Source: Microbacteriaceae bacterium VKM Ac-2855
Lineage (GTDB): Bacteria > Actinomycetota > Actinomycetes > Actinomycetales > Microbacteriaceae
Assembly: GCA_013204985.1 (NCBI GenBank)
Contig: JABMLG010000002.1
Location: 186,001-250,000, forward strand
Reading direction: 5' to 3'
DNA: 64,000 nucleotides
The position numbers were made by a program, and so were the translations under genes. Below the pieces are notes generated by a model. The model was given only the letters and a program-made list of their open reading frames with translations. It was not told the origin of the DNA and made no database searches. Of this stretch, positions 18,391 to 27,444 are shown in pieces; the first letter of the stretch is position 1, and each line of letters begins with the position of its first letter.

Positions 18391-18424
18391 TCGTGATTGG
18401 ACACGGCGGCATCTCGCGGGAAGA

Positions 18425-19267
18425 GTGGAGGATGTGACTCCGCCCCGCCTCCGTGACTTCGCCCAGGTCGACGTGTTCTCCGCCGAGCCGCTGCTCGGCA
18501 ACCCCGTCGCCGTCGTGCTCGATGCCGACGGGCTCACGGATGAAGAGATGGCCGCGTTCGCGCGCTGGACCAACCTCTCCGAGACCACGTTCGTGCTGCC
18601 GCCGACGACACTCGAGGCCGACTACCGGTTGCGCATCTTCACGCCGGGCCGCGAGCTGCCCTTCGCCGGGCATCCGACCCTCGGCTCCGCGCACGCGTGG
18701 CTGGAGCACGGCGGCCAGCCGGCGGGGGAATACCTGGTGCAGGAGTGCGCCGCCGGGATGATCCGGCTGCGGTTCACCGAGACCGGGCTCGCCTTCGCGG
18801 CTCCGCCGACGCTCCGCAGCGGCGCGCTCGAGAAGGCGGATCTCGCCGGGATCGCCGAGAGTGTGGGCATCGGTCGAAAGCGATTCGTGGCGCACCAGTG
18901 GGTCGACAATGGTCCCGGTTGGGCCGCGGTGCAACTGCCCTCGGCGGAGGAGGTGCTCGCGCTCGAACTCGTGTCGCTGCCGCCGGTACCGTTCGGGGTG
19001 TTCGGGGCGTACCCCGCCGGCTCCGCCCACGCCTACGAGGTGCGCGTGTTCGCGCCCGGGATGGGCATCGTGGAGGACCCGGTCACGGGCAGCTTCGCGG
19101 CGGGCCTCGCGCAGTGGCTGCGGCGCGAGGGCGCTGCCGACGCGTACTCGCTGTCGCAGGGCGCGCGCGTCGACCGAGCCGGAGTGATCGACGTTCTCGT
19201 CGAGGGCGAAGAGATCTGGATCGGCGGCGCGAGCCGAACGCTCATCCGCGGCGCCGTGTCGCTGTGA
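18425..19267 (+). CDS. PhzF-family isomerase/epimerase-like protein
   Basis: About 280 residues with the two-fold repeated diaminopimelate-epimerase-like fold of the PhzF family. QVDVFSAEPLLGNPVAVV opens the protein, the expected catalytic Glu is in LSETTFV (about residue 53), and FTPGRELPFAGHPTLGSAH and EDPVTGSFAAGLAQWL are the conserved loops. Apart from PhzF itself, most family members have no known substrate. GTG 18425 and GTG 18434 are both possible starts, and the ribosome site GGAGG lies between them. It is translationally coupled to the EamA transporter gene. Confidence 0.88.
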   Translation: MEDVTPPRLRDFAQVDVFSAEPLLGNPVAVVLDADGLTDEEMAAFARWTNLSETTFVLPPTTLEADYRLRIFTPGRELPFAGHPTLGSAHAWLEHGGQPAGEYLVQECAAGMIRLRFTETGLAFAAPPTLRSGALEKADLAGIAESVGIGRKRFVAHQWVDNGPGWAAVQLPSAEEVLALELVSLPPVPFGVFGAYPAGSAHAYEVRVFAPGMGIVEDPVTGSFAAGLAQWLRREGAADAYSLSQGARVDRAGVIDVLVEGEEIWIGGASRTLIRGAVSL

Positions 19268-20148
19268 TCGCCGGCGTCGTCTCGCTGCTCGCGGCGACGC
19301 TGTTCTGGGCCGGCAACTACGTCGTCGGAGCATCGGCCGTCGCCGAGATCCCACCGCTGAGCCTGGTCCTGCTCCGCTGGGCGTTCGCGGTGCTGCCGCT
19401 GTTCGCGATCGCACAGCTCGTAGAGCGGCCACGCTGGCGCGAGCTTCTGCTCGCCTGGCGCCGGCAGCTTCTGCTGAGCGTGCTCGGGATGCTCGGCTAC
19501 ACCCTCTTCCTCTACGCGGCCCTGCAGTTCACGGATGCCTTCAACGCCTCGCTGATCAACGCGTTCAATCCCGCGCTGATCACGATCGCGGCCGTGCTCT
19601 TCTTGCGCGAGAAGCTGACCCGGACGGCGGTGCTGGGCATCCTGATCGCGCTCGTCGGTGTGCTGATCGTGCTGAGCGGTGGCGACGTCGCTCGGCTGCT
19701 CAGCACCGGATTCGGCACCGGCGACCTGCTGATGATCGGGGCGATCCTGGTCTGGACCGCCTACACGATCGTCGGCCGGAAGGGCCCGCGGCTGCCGCCG
19801 ATCTCGTCGACAGCCGTGCAGGCGGGGTTCGCCGTGATCGTGATGGTGCCGGTCGTGCTGCTGACCGGCGGACTCGTGCTGCCCAGCACGGGTGGTGGCT
19901 GGGGCGCGCTCGGCTTCATCGCGCTCTTCCCGTCGGTGCTGTCGTACGTGCTGTGGAATCGAGCGCTCACCGTCATCCCGCCCGCTCGAGCCGGGGTCTT
20001 CCTGAACCTGATCACCGTGTTCACCGCCGTGTTCACGGTGCTCGCGGGACACCCGTTCACCCTCGCGCAGATCATCGGCGGCGTCGTCGTGATCGCCGGG
20101 GTGGCGCTCGCGAACGAGCGCGCGTTCCGCCGCGCCCCCGTCGCGTGA
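19264..20148 (+). CDS. EamA/DMT-superfamily transporter
   Basis: This 294-residue protein has ten membrane helices arranged as two EamA repeats (ATLFWAGNYVVGASAV in the first, LLMIGAILVWTAYTIVGRK in the second). Such proteins usually export metabolites or amino acids. The GTG start overlaps the PhzF stop (GTGA), so the two are produced together; the pair may modify and export one small molecule. Confidence 0.85.
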   Translation: MIAGVVSLLAATLFWAGNYVVGASAVAEIPPLSLVLLRWAFAVLPLFAIAQLVERPRWRELLLAWRRQLLLSVLGMLGYTLFLYAALQFTDAFNASLINAFNPALITIAAVLFLREKLTRTAVLGILIALVGVLIVLSGGDVARLLSTGFGTGDLLMIGAILVWTAYTIVGRKGPRLPPISSTAVQAGFAVIVMVPVVLLTGGLVLPSTGGGWGALGFIALFPSVLSYVLWNRALTVIPPARAGVFLNLITVFTAVFTVLAGHPFTLAQIIGGVVVIAGVALANERAFRRAPVA

Positions 20149-20179
20149 GGCCGCGTCGCGCCGGGCTCGCCAGCGCGAC

Positions 20180-21184
20180 TCAGATGCGCACGATCATCTT
20201 CCCGATGTTCGCGCCGTGCATCATGCCGGTGAAGGCCTGGAAGGTGTTCTCGATGCCGTCCACGATGGTCTCGTCGAAGACGATCTCGCCCGCCGCGAGC
20301 CAGCGCGTCATGTCGTCGCGGAACGCGGGCGCCGCGTCCAGGTAGTTGCCCACGGTGAAGCCGGTGAGGTTCAGGCCGCGCGTGACGAGGTTCGACATGA
20401 AGCGGATGCCCGGGGCTTCGCCCTCGACGTTGTAGCCCGAGATCGCGCCGCACAGCGCCGCTCGGCCGCCGTCGTTGAACGAGTTCAGCGCCGCCTCCAG
20501 GTGCTCGCCGCCGACGTTGTCGAAGTAGACGTCGATGCCGTCGGGTGCCGCGGACTCGAGCTGCCCGATCACGTCGCCCTTCTTGTAGTCGAAGACCGCG
20601 TCGAAGCCGTACTTATCGGTGAGCAGGGCTAGCTTCTCGGCGGAACCGGCGCTGCCGATCACGCGGGATGCGCCCTTCAGCCGGGCGATCTGACCCACCA
20701 TGGTGCCTACGCCGCCCGCGGCGCCCGATACGAAGACCACGTCGCCCTCCCGCATCCGAGCGACGCGCTCGAGGCCGACCCAGGCAGTGAGTCCGGTCAC
20801 GCCGAGCACGCTGAGATGCAGCGACAGCGGCAGCTCGGCCAGGCGCGGTGCGGGTCGGAACGCGGAGGCCGGCGCCTGCGCGACATCGCGCCAGCCGAGC
20901 ATCGACTGCACCGTGTCGCCCACGGCCAACCCTGCGGCGCGCGACTCGATCACCTGGCCGACGGCGCCGCCGGTCATCACCTCGCCGAGCGCGTAGGGCG
21001 GGGTGTACGAGCGCACGTCGTTCATCCGACCGCGCATGTACGGGTCGACGGAGAGGAACTCGTTCGCGACCCGCACCTCGCCCTCGGCCAGCGGCGGCAG
21101 CTCGACCTCGACCTTCGCGACGTCGGAGGCGGTCGGCTCGCCGGAGGGGCGCGCGACGAGGTTCCACTGGGTGCTGATGGTCAT
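20180..21184 (-). CDS. NADP-dependent MDR-family oxidoreductase (LTB4DH/curcumin-reductase type)
   Basis: This 334-residue zinc-free medium-chain reductase reduces activated double bonds with NADPH. Family features are FLSVDPYMRGRMND, the nucleotide loop GAAGGVGTMVGQIARLKG, and ALCGAISGYN. No zinc-binding Cys cluster is present. The ATG at 21184 is preceded by AAAGG with six bases between. It converges on the EamA gene, and its start faces the GCAAC-rich regulatory region of the monooxygenase cluster. Confidence 0.9.
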   Translation of the reverse strand: MTISTQWNLVARPSGEPTASDVAKVEVELPPLAEGEVRVANEFLSVDPYMRGRMNDVRSYTPPYALGEVMTGGAVGQVIESRAAGLAVGDTVQSMLGWRDVAQAPASAFRPAPRLAELPLSLHLSVLGVTGLTAWVGLERVARMREGDVVFVSGAAGGVGTMVGQIARLKGASRVIGSAGSAEKLALLTDKYGFDAVFDYKKGDVIGQLESAAPDGIDVYFDNVGGEHLEAALNSFNDGGRAALCGAISGYNVEGEAPGIRFMSNLVTRGLNLTGFTVGNYLDAAPAFRDDMTRWLAAGEIVFDETIVDGIENTFQAFTGMMHGANIGKMIVRI

Positions 21185-21252
21185 GAGGGGCCTTTCGAGA
21201 TGGTGCGGGTTGCGGATCACTCCGACCCTACGTCGGGGGTCCGACAGTCAGG

Positions 21253-21344
21253 GCCCGCCCCGCGCGACAGGGCGGCAACGCCGCGCACAATAGGGCGGCA
21301 ACGCCCCGCGCAACACGGCGGCAACAACGGCGGTTCGGCGCAAC
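21253..21344 (+). repeat. Array of GCAAC half-sites
   Basis: Five copies of GCAAC on the plus strand lie at 21275, 21298, 21310, 21321 and 21340, mostly inside a degenerate ~23-bp repeat (GGCGGCAACGCC). Spacing is 23, 12, 11 and 19 bases. The last copy is the first half of the conserved motif at 21337-21385. The array probably serves regulator binding; the spacing is close to one or two helix turns. Confidence 0.55.
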
Positions 21345-21385
21345 AGCGACTTAACCCGGCGGCGCCGCTGCGCGTCACATCCGCT
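21337..21385 (+). promoter_or_regulatory. Conserved upstream motif, copy 1 (GCGCAAC...GCGTCACATCCGCT)
   Basis: GGCGCAAC, a TTAACC six bases later, and CGCTGCGCGTCACATCCGCT align along their length with sequences at 31485-31532 and 32706-32753. All three end 43 to 53 bases before a start codon. The motif probably contains a promoter plus operator for the monooxygenase cluster. Confidence 0.6.
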
Positions 21386-21437
21386 GCATAGACATGAGGT
21401 CAGCGCCTCTCGCCCGCGGGGCCCGGAAGGATGACGC

Positions 21438-22772
21438 ATGTTCCATCTCGGATGGTTCCTCGGAGCCGGTTTCGGCATCCAGCCCTGGAGTGCGGCCAAC
21501 GGACAGGGGCCGTGGACGGGCTCGAACGGCGAGGACTGGATGACGCCGACCATCTACCGCGAGCTGGCGCAGACGCTGGAGCGGGCGCGCTTCGACTTCA
21601 TCCTCATCGAGGACACCTCCATGATCGAGGACACCTACGGCGGGTCGATGGAGACCACCTTGCGCCGCGGCTTCATGGCGCCGAAGAACGATCCGATGCC
21701 GCTCGTGCCGCTGATGACCGAGGTCACCAAGCACATCGGCATCATCCCGACCGCGTCCACGATCCAGTACCCGCCGTTCCTCGCCGCGCGCCTGTTCACC
21801 ACTCTCGATCACCTCACCGAGGGCCGCGTGGGGCTGAACGTGGTGACCAGCGTCTCCGACCGCGTCGCCCAGAACTTCGGCTACGCCGAACACCTCGCGC
21901 ACGACGAGCGCTACCGGATGGCCGACGAATGGATCGACGTGGTCACGCAGCTCTGGGAGTCGTGGGAGCCGGGGGCGGTGCTGAACGACGTCGAACGCGG
22001 CGTCTACGCCGATCACACCAAGGTGCACCCGATCGACTTCCGCGGGAAGTACTTCTCCTCCCGGGGCCCGATGAACACGATCCCCGGCCCCCAGCGCCAG
22101 GTCCCGATCGCGCAGGCGGGCAATTCGGGCCCTGGTCGCGAGCTCGCGGCGAAGAACGCGCAGACGATGCTGGTGCAGTGCCACACCGTCGAGCAGATGA
22201 AGGCGTTCCGTCTCGACATGCACGAGCGGATGGCGAGGTACGGCCGCGCGCCGGAGGAGTTGAAGATGCTCTTTCTGGCCGGTCCGATCGTCGCACCGAC
22301 GGACGACGAGGCGCGCGAGCGCGCGGAGGCCGAGAAGGCGGGCCGCTGGAGCAAGCTGCAGATCGAGTACAACCTCTGGAACATGTCGTACGTCTCCGGC
22401 GGCCGGATCGATTTCGGCGCCTACGATCTCGACACCCCGGTCGAGGAGATCGACCTCTCGCGCGGCAACGGCGAGCACTCGTCGATGGCGAATCTGTTCA
22501 CGGGCTCCGAGGGCAAGTCGCTGCGCGAGATCGCGGCCACCAGCCACCAGATCACCGACATGGGTCTGGTCGGTTCGCCCGAGACGGTCGCCACGATGAT
22601 GGGCGAGATGATGGATGAGGTCGGCGGCGACGGCTTCCTGATCCGCCTGCCCGTCACCCGCACGGCGGTCGCGACCATCGCCGACGGACTCGCGCCGGTG
22701 CTGCGGCGCAAGGGTCTCATCCGCGACGGCTACGAGCACACGACGCTGCGCGAGAACCTGCTGGCGTTCTAA
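21438..22772 (+). CDS. FMN-dependent monooxygenase, NtaA/SnaA/DszA family (first of four)
   Basis: This 444-residue bacterial-luciferase-like TIM barrel uses reduced FMN and oxygen to hydroxylate a C-N or C-S compound. Family signatures are the MFHLGWF start, FDFILIEDTS, ASTIQYPPFLAARLFTTLDHLTEGRVGLNVVTS, RYRMADEWIDVV and the C-terminal GDGFLIRLP. Known members attack nitrilotriacetate, EDTA, dibenzothiophene sulfone and pristinamycin; the substrate here cannot be read. AAGGA six bases before the ATG supports the start. It is followed at once by an ABC transporter operon. No flavin reductase gene lies in the window. Confidence 0.9.
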   Translation: MFHLGWFLGAGFGIQPWSAANGQGPWTGSNGEDWMTPTIYRELAQTLERARFDFILIEDTSMIEDTYGGSMETTLRRGFMAPKNDPMPLVPLMTEVTKHIGIIPTASTIQYPPFLAARLFTTLDHLTEGRVGLNVVTSVSDRVAQNFGYAEHLAHDERYRMADEWIDVVTQLWESWEPGAVLNDVERGVYADHTKVHPIDFRGKYFSSRGPMNTIPGPQRQVPIAQAGNSGPGRELAAKNAQTMLVQCHTVEQMKAFRLDMHERMARYGRAPEELKMLFLAGPIVAPTDDEARERAEAEKAGRWSKLQIEYNLWNMSYVSGGRIDFGAYDLDTPVEEIDLSRGNGEHSSMANLFTGSEGKSLREIAATSHQITDMGLVGSPETVATMMGEMMDEVGGDGFLIRLPVTRTAVATIADGLAPVLRRKGLIRDGYEHTTLRENLLAF

Positions 22773-22862
22773 CGGCGGAGTGACAATCCCTCCTCGAGGG
22801 CACTCGCCTCAGGCGTAACACGTTGCGCACGAGGCCGACATGTGTCGGAAACAGGCGGCTCC

Positions 22863-22886
22863 TAAAGTTGAACTAATCGATTCAAC
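22863..22886 (+). promoter_or_regulatory. Promoter with operator-like palindrome, ABC transporter operon
   Basis: TAAAGT (22863-22868) is a good -10 box, followed immediately by TGAACTAATCGATTCAA. That 17-mer matches 13 of 17 positions of TGAACTGTTCAGTTCAA downstream of the -10 box of the second monooxygenase gene (30056 region). GTTGAA-N8-TTCAAC makes it an inverted repeat. A local TetR or GntR regulator is the likely binder. Confidence 0.6.
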
Positions 22887-22902
22887 TGAACGGAGCGGGC
22901 GC

Positions 22903-23721
22903 ATGTCCACGAGCCCTGACCTCACGATGCCGGCCACCGCCGCCGGCACCGCGGCCGTCTCGATCCGCGGCGCAGAGAAGGTGTTCCCGCTCGGCCGGGG
23001 CAAGACGCTGCAGGCACTGGCCGACGTCGACATCGAGATCGCCGAGGGCGAATTCGTCGCGATCATCGGCCCGTCGGGCTGCGGGAAGTCCACGGTGCTG
23101 CGCCTCGCCGCCGGCCTCGACACCCCTACGACCGGCGAGGTCGAGATCTTCGGCGACGACCCGCAGCGACTGGCGAAGCAGCACCGGCTCGGCGTCGCTT
23201 TCCAGGAGCACGCACTGCTGCCCTGGGCCTCCGTCCGCGCCAACATCGCCCTGCCGTTCCGCGTGGCCGGTCGCCGCGTCGACGACGCCCGCGTCGACGA
23301 GCTGATCCAGCTCGTCGGTCTCGCCGGCTTCGAGAACGCCCGCCCCAAGCAGCTCTCCGGCGGTATGCGCCAGCGCGCCTCCATCGCGCGCGCCCTCGCG
23401 CTCAGCCCCGACCTCCTGCTGCTCGACGAGCCCTTCGGTGCGCTCGATGCCGTCACCCGGCGGCGGATGAACGCCGAGCTCGCCCGGATCTGGGGCGAGG
23501 AGAAGATCACGACGATCCTGATCACCCACGACGTCGACGAGGCGCTCATCCTCGCCGACCGCGTGATCGTGATGACCGGCCGACCCGGTCGCATCCGCAC
23601 GGTGAAGAAGGTCGACTTCGCCCGCCCTCGCGATGCGGCGACCACGCGCAGCCCCGAGTTCCACGAACTCGTCGACGAGCTCACCGCCCTGCTCGACCAC
23701 AGCGACGCGGACGCGACGTGA
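22903..23721 (+). CDS. ABC transporter ATP-binding protein, NitT/TauT (SsuB/ThiZ-like)
   Basis: This 272-residue ATPase drives the importer encoded by the next three genes. Walker A is GPSGCGKST, the signature is LSGGMRQR, Walker B is LLLLDEPFGALD and the switch His is in ILITHDVDEA. The Q-loop reads VAFQEHALLPWASVRANI, typical of nitrate/sulfonate/taurine/pyrimidine importers. Start ATG 22903 follows CGGAG. Its stop overlaps the next start by four bases. Confidence 0.92.
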   Translation: MSTSPDLTMPATAAGTAAVSIRGAEKVFPLGRGKTLQALADVDIEIAEGEFVAIIGPSGCGKSTVLRLAAGLDTPTTGEVEIFGDDPQRLAKQHRLGVAFQEHALLPWASVRANIALPFRVAGRRVDDARVDELIQLVGLAGFENARPKQLSGGMRQRASIARALALSPDLLLLDEPFGALDAVTRRRMNAELARIWGEEKITTILITHDVDEALILADRVIVMTGRPGRIRTVKKVDFARPRDAATTRSPEFHELVDELTALLDHSDADAT

Positions 23722-24455
23722 GACGGGCGCTCTACGGGATCGGCGGGGCGCTGCTGCTCGTCATCGGCGCCGAGCTGATCGGTCGACTCGGCATCGCCGG
23801 CCGCGCATGGCCGCCGCTGACGGATGTGCTCGCCTACCTCTCGACGCCGGCCGGCGCGAGCCTGCTGCAGCGCAACGGCCTGGTCACCCTGACCGCAGCT
23901 GCCCAGGGACTCGTGCTCGGCGTCATCGTCGCGGTACTCGGTGCCGCGCTCGCGCTGATCGTGCCGCTGCTGCGGCCCGGCCTCGACCGCTTCGCCGCGA
24001 TCCTCAACGCCGTGCCGACCATCGCGCTGGCGCCGCTGCTGATCACCACGGTCGGCCGCGAGAACACGCCGCTCGTGATCGCCGCCCTCAGCGTCGGTTT
24101 CGTGATGTTCGTCACCATGACCTCCGCCTTCGCAACGGTGCCGGCGGCGCACGCCGACGTCTTCACCGTGCTCGGCTCCAGCCGCATCCAGCGTCTGCTG
24201 CGGCTGGAACTGCCTCGTGCGGTGCCGGCCTTCTTCGATGGACTCACCCTCAGTGCCCCCGCCGCGATCCTGGGTGCGACCATCGGCGAATGGTTCGGCG
24301 CCCCTAAGGGCCTCGGTCTGCTGCTGGTGAGCGCGATGCAGAACTACCAGATGGCGTTGCTGTGGTCGGCGGCGCTGGTCGCGACCGTGCTCTCGCTCGC
24401 GGCGTACCTCGTGTTCGTGCAGCTGCAGCGCCTCGCCGTGGGGAGATTCGGATGA
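23718..24455 (+). CDS. ABC transporter permease, NitT/TauT type (1)
   Basis: This 245-residue membrane protein has about six helices and the coupling-loop motif LGSSRIQRLLRLELPRAVPAFFDGL, the EAA-like loop of SsuC/TauC/ThiX permeases. The GTG start overlaps the ATPase stop. With the following, diverged permease it most likely forms a heterodimer, which is less common for this family, where a homodimer is usual. Confidence 0.88.
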   Translation: MRRALYGIGGALLLVIGAELIGRLGIAGRAWPPLTDVLAYLSTPAGASLLQRNGLVTLTAAAQGLVLGVIVAVLGAALALIVPLLRPGLDRFAAILNAVPTIALAPLLITTVGRENTPLVIAALSVGFVMFVTMTSAFATVPAAHADVFTVLGSSRIQRLLRLELPRAVPAFFDGLTLSAPAAILGATIGEWFGAPKGLGLLLVSAMQNYQMALLWSAALVATVLSLAAYLVFVQLQRLAVGRFG

Positions 24456-25207
24456 GCCGCGTTCGTACCATCGCCGGGGCGCTGCTGCACCTCTGGCCGA
24501 TCGTCCTGGTGCTCGTCGCCTGGGACGCCTGGGTGGTGCTGAACGGCTACACCTCGACGGTCGCCCCGCGCCCGTGGCCCGTGATCGCCGACGTCGTGCT
24601 CGGCTTCGGCGACTACCTGCCCGACATCACGTACACGCTGGGCGTCGCCCTCGCCGGCCTCGTCGGCGGGACGCTGATCGGTTTCGTCGCCGCGATCCTG
24701 GTCTGGTCCTCCGCCGCGGTCGCGGGCGTCGTGACTCCGGCGGCCCTGATCATCCGCTCGGTGCCGATCACCGCGATGATCCCGATCATCGCCCGCATCG
24801 TGGGCTACGGCGACCCCGCCGTGCTCACCTCGACCTCGCTGATCTGCTTCTTCCCCGCGTTCGTCTTCACCCTGTCGGGCCTGGCTGCGATCCCGGCCGC
24901 GGGCCGCGACCTCTTCCGCGTGCTCGGTGCGAACAAACTGCAACTGCTCGGCCGTCTCGGGCTCCTGTACGCGTTACCGAACCTGATGGTCTCCATCCGC
25001 ATCACCGCCCCCACCGCCGTGCTCTCGGCGATGCTCGCAGAGTTCCTGATGGGCGCGCACGGCCTGGGCGCGCTGTTCTCCGAATCGCGCAGCTACATGG
25101 ACATGGAGCGCGCCTGGGGAGTCGCCCTGGTCGCGACCGTCGTGTCCGTCGTCGTCTTCATCGCCGCGCGCGCACTCGAGCGCCGCGTCGACGCCCGGGT
25201 CACCTGA
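24452..25207 (+). CDS. ABC transporter permease, NitT/TauT type (2)
   Basis: This 251-residue permease of the same family as its neighbour has the coupling loop VLGANKLQLLGRLGLLYALPNLMVSIRI and VLSAMLAEFLMGAHGLGALF. It starts with ATG overlapping the previous stop (ATGA). Two distinct permeases in one operon imply a heteromeric channel. Confidence 0.88.
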   Translation: MSRVRTIAGALLHLWPIVLVLVAWDAWVVLNGYTSTVAPRPWPVIADVVLGFGDYLPDITYTLGVALAGLVGGTLIGFVAAILVWSSAAVAGVVTPAALIIRSVPITAMIPIIARIVGYGDPAVLTSTSLICFFPAFVFTLSGLAAIPAAGRDLFRVLGANKLQLLGRLGLLYALPNLMVSIRITAPTAVLSAMLAEFLMGAHGLGALFSESRSYMDMERAWGVALVATVVSVVVFIAARALERRVDARVT

Positions 25208-25291
25208 CCCTGCACGCCCCCGGCCGAGCGGCCGTGGGCTCCACCCTGCCCGAAACCACCCCCCAACCACCCTGAATCCTGAAGGAGCACC

Positions 25292-26338
25292 ATGTTCCGC
25301 ACCCCCAAGCGACTCCTCCGCGCCGTCGGCATCGGACTGGTCGCGGTCACCGCGACCGCCCTCGCCGGCTGCTCCGGCACGGCGACCGCCGAGTCCGACT
25401 CCGACGACCTCACCACCATCCGCGTCTCGCTCGGCTGGATCACCAACGTCGAGTGGGCGGGCTTCTGGCTCGCCGACTCGAAGGGCTACTACGAGGACGA
25501 GGGCCTCGACATCGAGTGGATCGGTGGCGGCCCCAACGCCCCCACGACAATGGCGACCGTCGCCGCGGGCGACGCCGACCTGGGCGTCGAGCCCGGCTCG
25601 CAGGCCTGGCTCTCGAGCTTCGCCGACGGCAACGACTGGACCGCGATCGGCACCGTCTACCAGGACAGCCCGAGCTCGATCGTCTCGCTGGCCTCCGACC
25701 CCGTGACCTCGGCGGAGGACCTCGTCGGCAAGACGGTGCTCGGCCAGGAGGGCACCCAGATCGACTACGACGCGATCTTCACCATCGCGGGTCTGGAGCC
25801 CGACTACGAGTTCATCCCCGCGGGCTTCGACATCGCCCCGCTGGTCGAGGGCCAGGGCGTCGCCTACACCGCCTACGCAACGAACCAGCCGATCACGCTC
25901 GAGGAGCAGTACGGCCTCGCGCCCGACGACTACGTCGTCACGCTCTACTCCGAGCTGGGGATCCCGACCTACGGAAACATCATCTACGGCGACTCCGCGT
26001 ACGTCGAGGAGAACGGCGACGAGATGGAGGGCTTCCTCCGCGCCTCCGCCAAGGGCTGGACCGAGAACAGCGACGACCCCGCGGCCGCCGCTGAGCTCGC
26101 GGTCAACGAGTACGGCGTCGACCTCGGCCTCGACCTCACCCAGCAGACCCGCGAGAACGAGCTGCAGCAGCCGTTGGTGCTCGGCGACACCGGCGCCGAC
26201 ATCCTCTCGATCAGCGTCGACCGGATGACGAACGAGATCTACCCCGGCCTCACCGCCGCCGGCTACGAGGATCTGCCGGAGCCCGGCGACTACATCGACA
26301 TGAGCTACCTCGAAGCGGCGCTCGCCGAGCTCGGCTGA
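25292..26338 (+). CDS. ABC transporter substrate-binding lipoprotein, NMT1/ThiY-like
   Basis: This 348-residue lipoprotein has a signal peptide with lipobox LAGC (Cys27), so it is anchored outside the membrane. The mature part begins RVSLGWITNVEWAGFWLADSKGYYEDEGLDIEW, the NMT1/ThiY/SsuA pattern for binding pyrimidines, sulfonates or similar small molecules. AAGGAG precedes the ATG. Its leader contains CCCTGCCCGAAACCACC (25244-25260), which also occurs before the second binding-protein gene at 36559. With a deaminase-family gene next, a nitrogenous ring compound is a plausible ligand. Confidence 0.9.
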   Translation: MFRTPKRLLRAVGIGLVAVTATALAGCSGTATAESDSDDLTTIRVSLGWITNVEWAGFWLADSKGYYEDEGLDIEWIGGGPNAPTTMATVAAGDADLGVEPGSQAWLSSFADGNDWTAIGTVYQDSPSSIVSLASDPVTSAEDLVGKTVLGQEGTQIDYDAIFTIAGLEPDYEFIPAGFDIAPLVEGQGVAYTAYATNQPITLEEQYGLAPDDYVVTLYSELGIPTYGNIIYGDSAYVEENGDEMEGFLRASAKGWTENSDDPAAAAELAVNEYGVDLGLDLTQQTRENELQQPLVLGDTGADILSISVDRMTNEIYPGLTAAGYEDLPEPGDYIDMSYLEAALAELG

Positions 26339-26359
26339 GTCGACCTCGATCGCACCCGC

Positions 26360-26387
26360 GGGAGGGGCGACGCACGTCGCCCCTCCC
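26360..26387 (+). terminator. Stem-loop between binding protein and deaminase genes
   Basis: A perfect 12-bp stem (GGGAGGGGCGAC / GTCGCCCCTCCC) with a GCAC loop lies 22 bases after the binding-protein stop. It may be a terminator, or a partial one that gives high binding-protein and lower deaminase expression. Confidence 0.65.
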
Positions 26388-26414
26388 TCCACCTCCTGCA
26401 ACGGAAGCGCACGC

Positions 26415-27392
26415 ATGACCCGCAATCTGAAGGACCTGCCCAAGGGCCACCTGCACCTGCACATGGAGGCCGCGATCCGGCCGTCCACCCTCACCGAGCT
26501 CGCGGCGACCCTGGGCATCGAACCGCCGCGGACGACCGTGTTCAGCGGGTTCAGCCAGTTCGACATCGTCTACCGCACGCTGCTCGCCGTGCTCGACGAG
26601 CCGGCGCACATGGCGCGGCTGATCGATGAGATCTTCGAGGACCAGGTCGCGAACGGCGTCGTCTATCTCGAGCTGGGCGTGGATTCGTCCTTCTACGTCG
26701 AGCGGTACGGATCGCACGTCGCCGCTCTCGATGTGATGCTCGCTCACGCGCGAGCCGCATCCGAGAAGCACGGCCTCGCCTTCGGCTTCATGGTCACCAT
26801 CGACCGCACCGCGAGCATCGAGCACTCCATCCTGATCGCGGAGGCGGCGGCATCGCTGGCCGGCCGGGGCGTCGTCTCGCTCGGGCTCGCCAGTGACGAG
26901 CGCGGTCACCCGTGCGCCGATTTCGCCGAAGCCTTCGCGATCGCCAAGGCCGCCGGCCTGCAGTCGACCCCGCACGCCGGCGAACTCGTCGGCCCGGAGT
27001 CCGTGCGGGAGGCGATCGACGTGCTGCACGCCGATCGCGTGCTGCACGGGGTGCTCGCCATCGAGGATCCGGAACTCGTCGCCGAACTCGTCGCCCGCGG
27101 GATCACCCTGGATGTGTGCCCCACGTCGAACGTGCTGCTCGACGTCGTCGAGGAGATCGGCGTGCATCCGCTGCCGCTGCTGCTCGCCGCCGGGGTGCGC
27201 TGCTCGATCAACGCCGACGACCCGATCATCTTCGGACCTGACATCCTCGCCGAGTACGAGCTGTGCCGTGCCGAGCTGGGGCTGACCGATGCGCAACTCG
27301 CCGACTGCGCTTGGAGCTCGATCGAGACCACGCTCGCACCGGCCGAGGTCAAGGCGGCTGCGCGCGAGCGCATCACCGCCTGGCTCGCCTGA
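26415..27392 (+). CDS. Adenosine-deaminase-family hydrolase
   Basis: This 325-residue TIM-barrel zinc hydrolase has the HxH zinc ligands in KGHLHLHMEAAIRP (His14/His16), the HAGE motif in STPHAGELVGP with the catalytic Glu, LHG in DRVLHGVLA and the distal Asp in SINADDPIIFG. The usual 'LEGS' after the HxH is MEAA, and the region around it is unlike true adenosine deaminase, so another amino-purine, pyrimidine or related ring may be the substrate. It follows the ABC importer and precedes a TetR gene, so import then hydrolytic deamination is the likely sequence of events. Confidence 0.85.
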   Translation: MTRNLKDLPKGHLHLHMEAAIRPSTLTELAATLGIEPPRTTVFSGFSQFDIVYRTLLAVLDEPAHMARLIDEIFEDQVANGVVYLELGVDSSFYVERYGSHVAALDVMLAHARAASEKHGLAFGFMVTIDRTASIEHSILIAEAAASLAGRGVVSLGLASDERGHPCADFAEAFAIAKAAGLQSTPHAGELVGPESVREAIDVLHADRVLHGVLAIEDPELVAELVARGITLDVCPTSNVLLDVVEEIGVHPLPLLLAAGVRCSINADDPIIFGPDILAEYELCRAELGLTDAQLADCAWSSIETTLAPAEVKAAARERITAWLA

Positions 27393-27444
27393 CGTGTCGC
27401 TGCTGCCGCGCGAACGGCTGCGTGCGCCCGGTAGAGTCGGGGGC

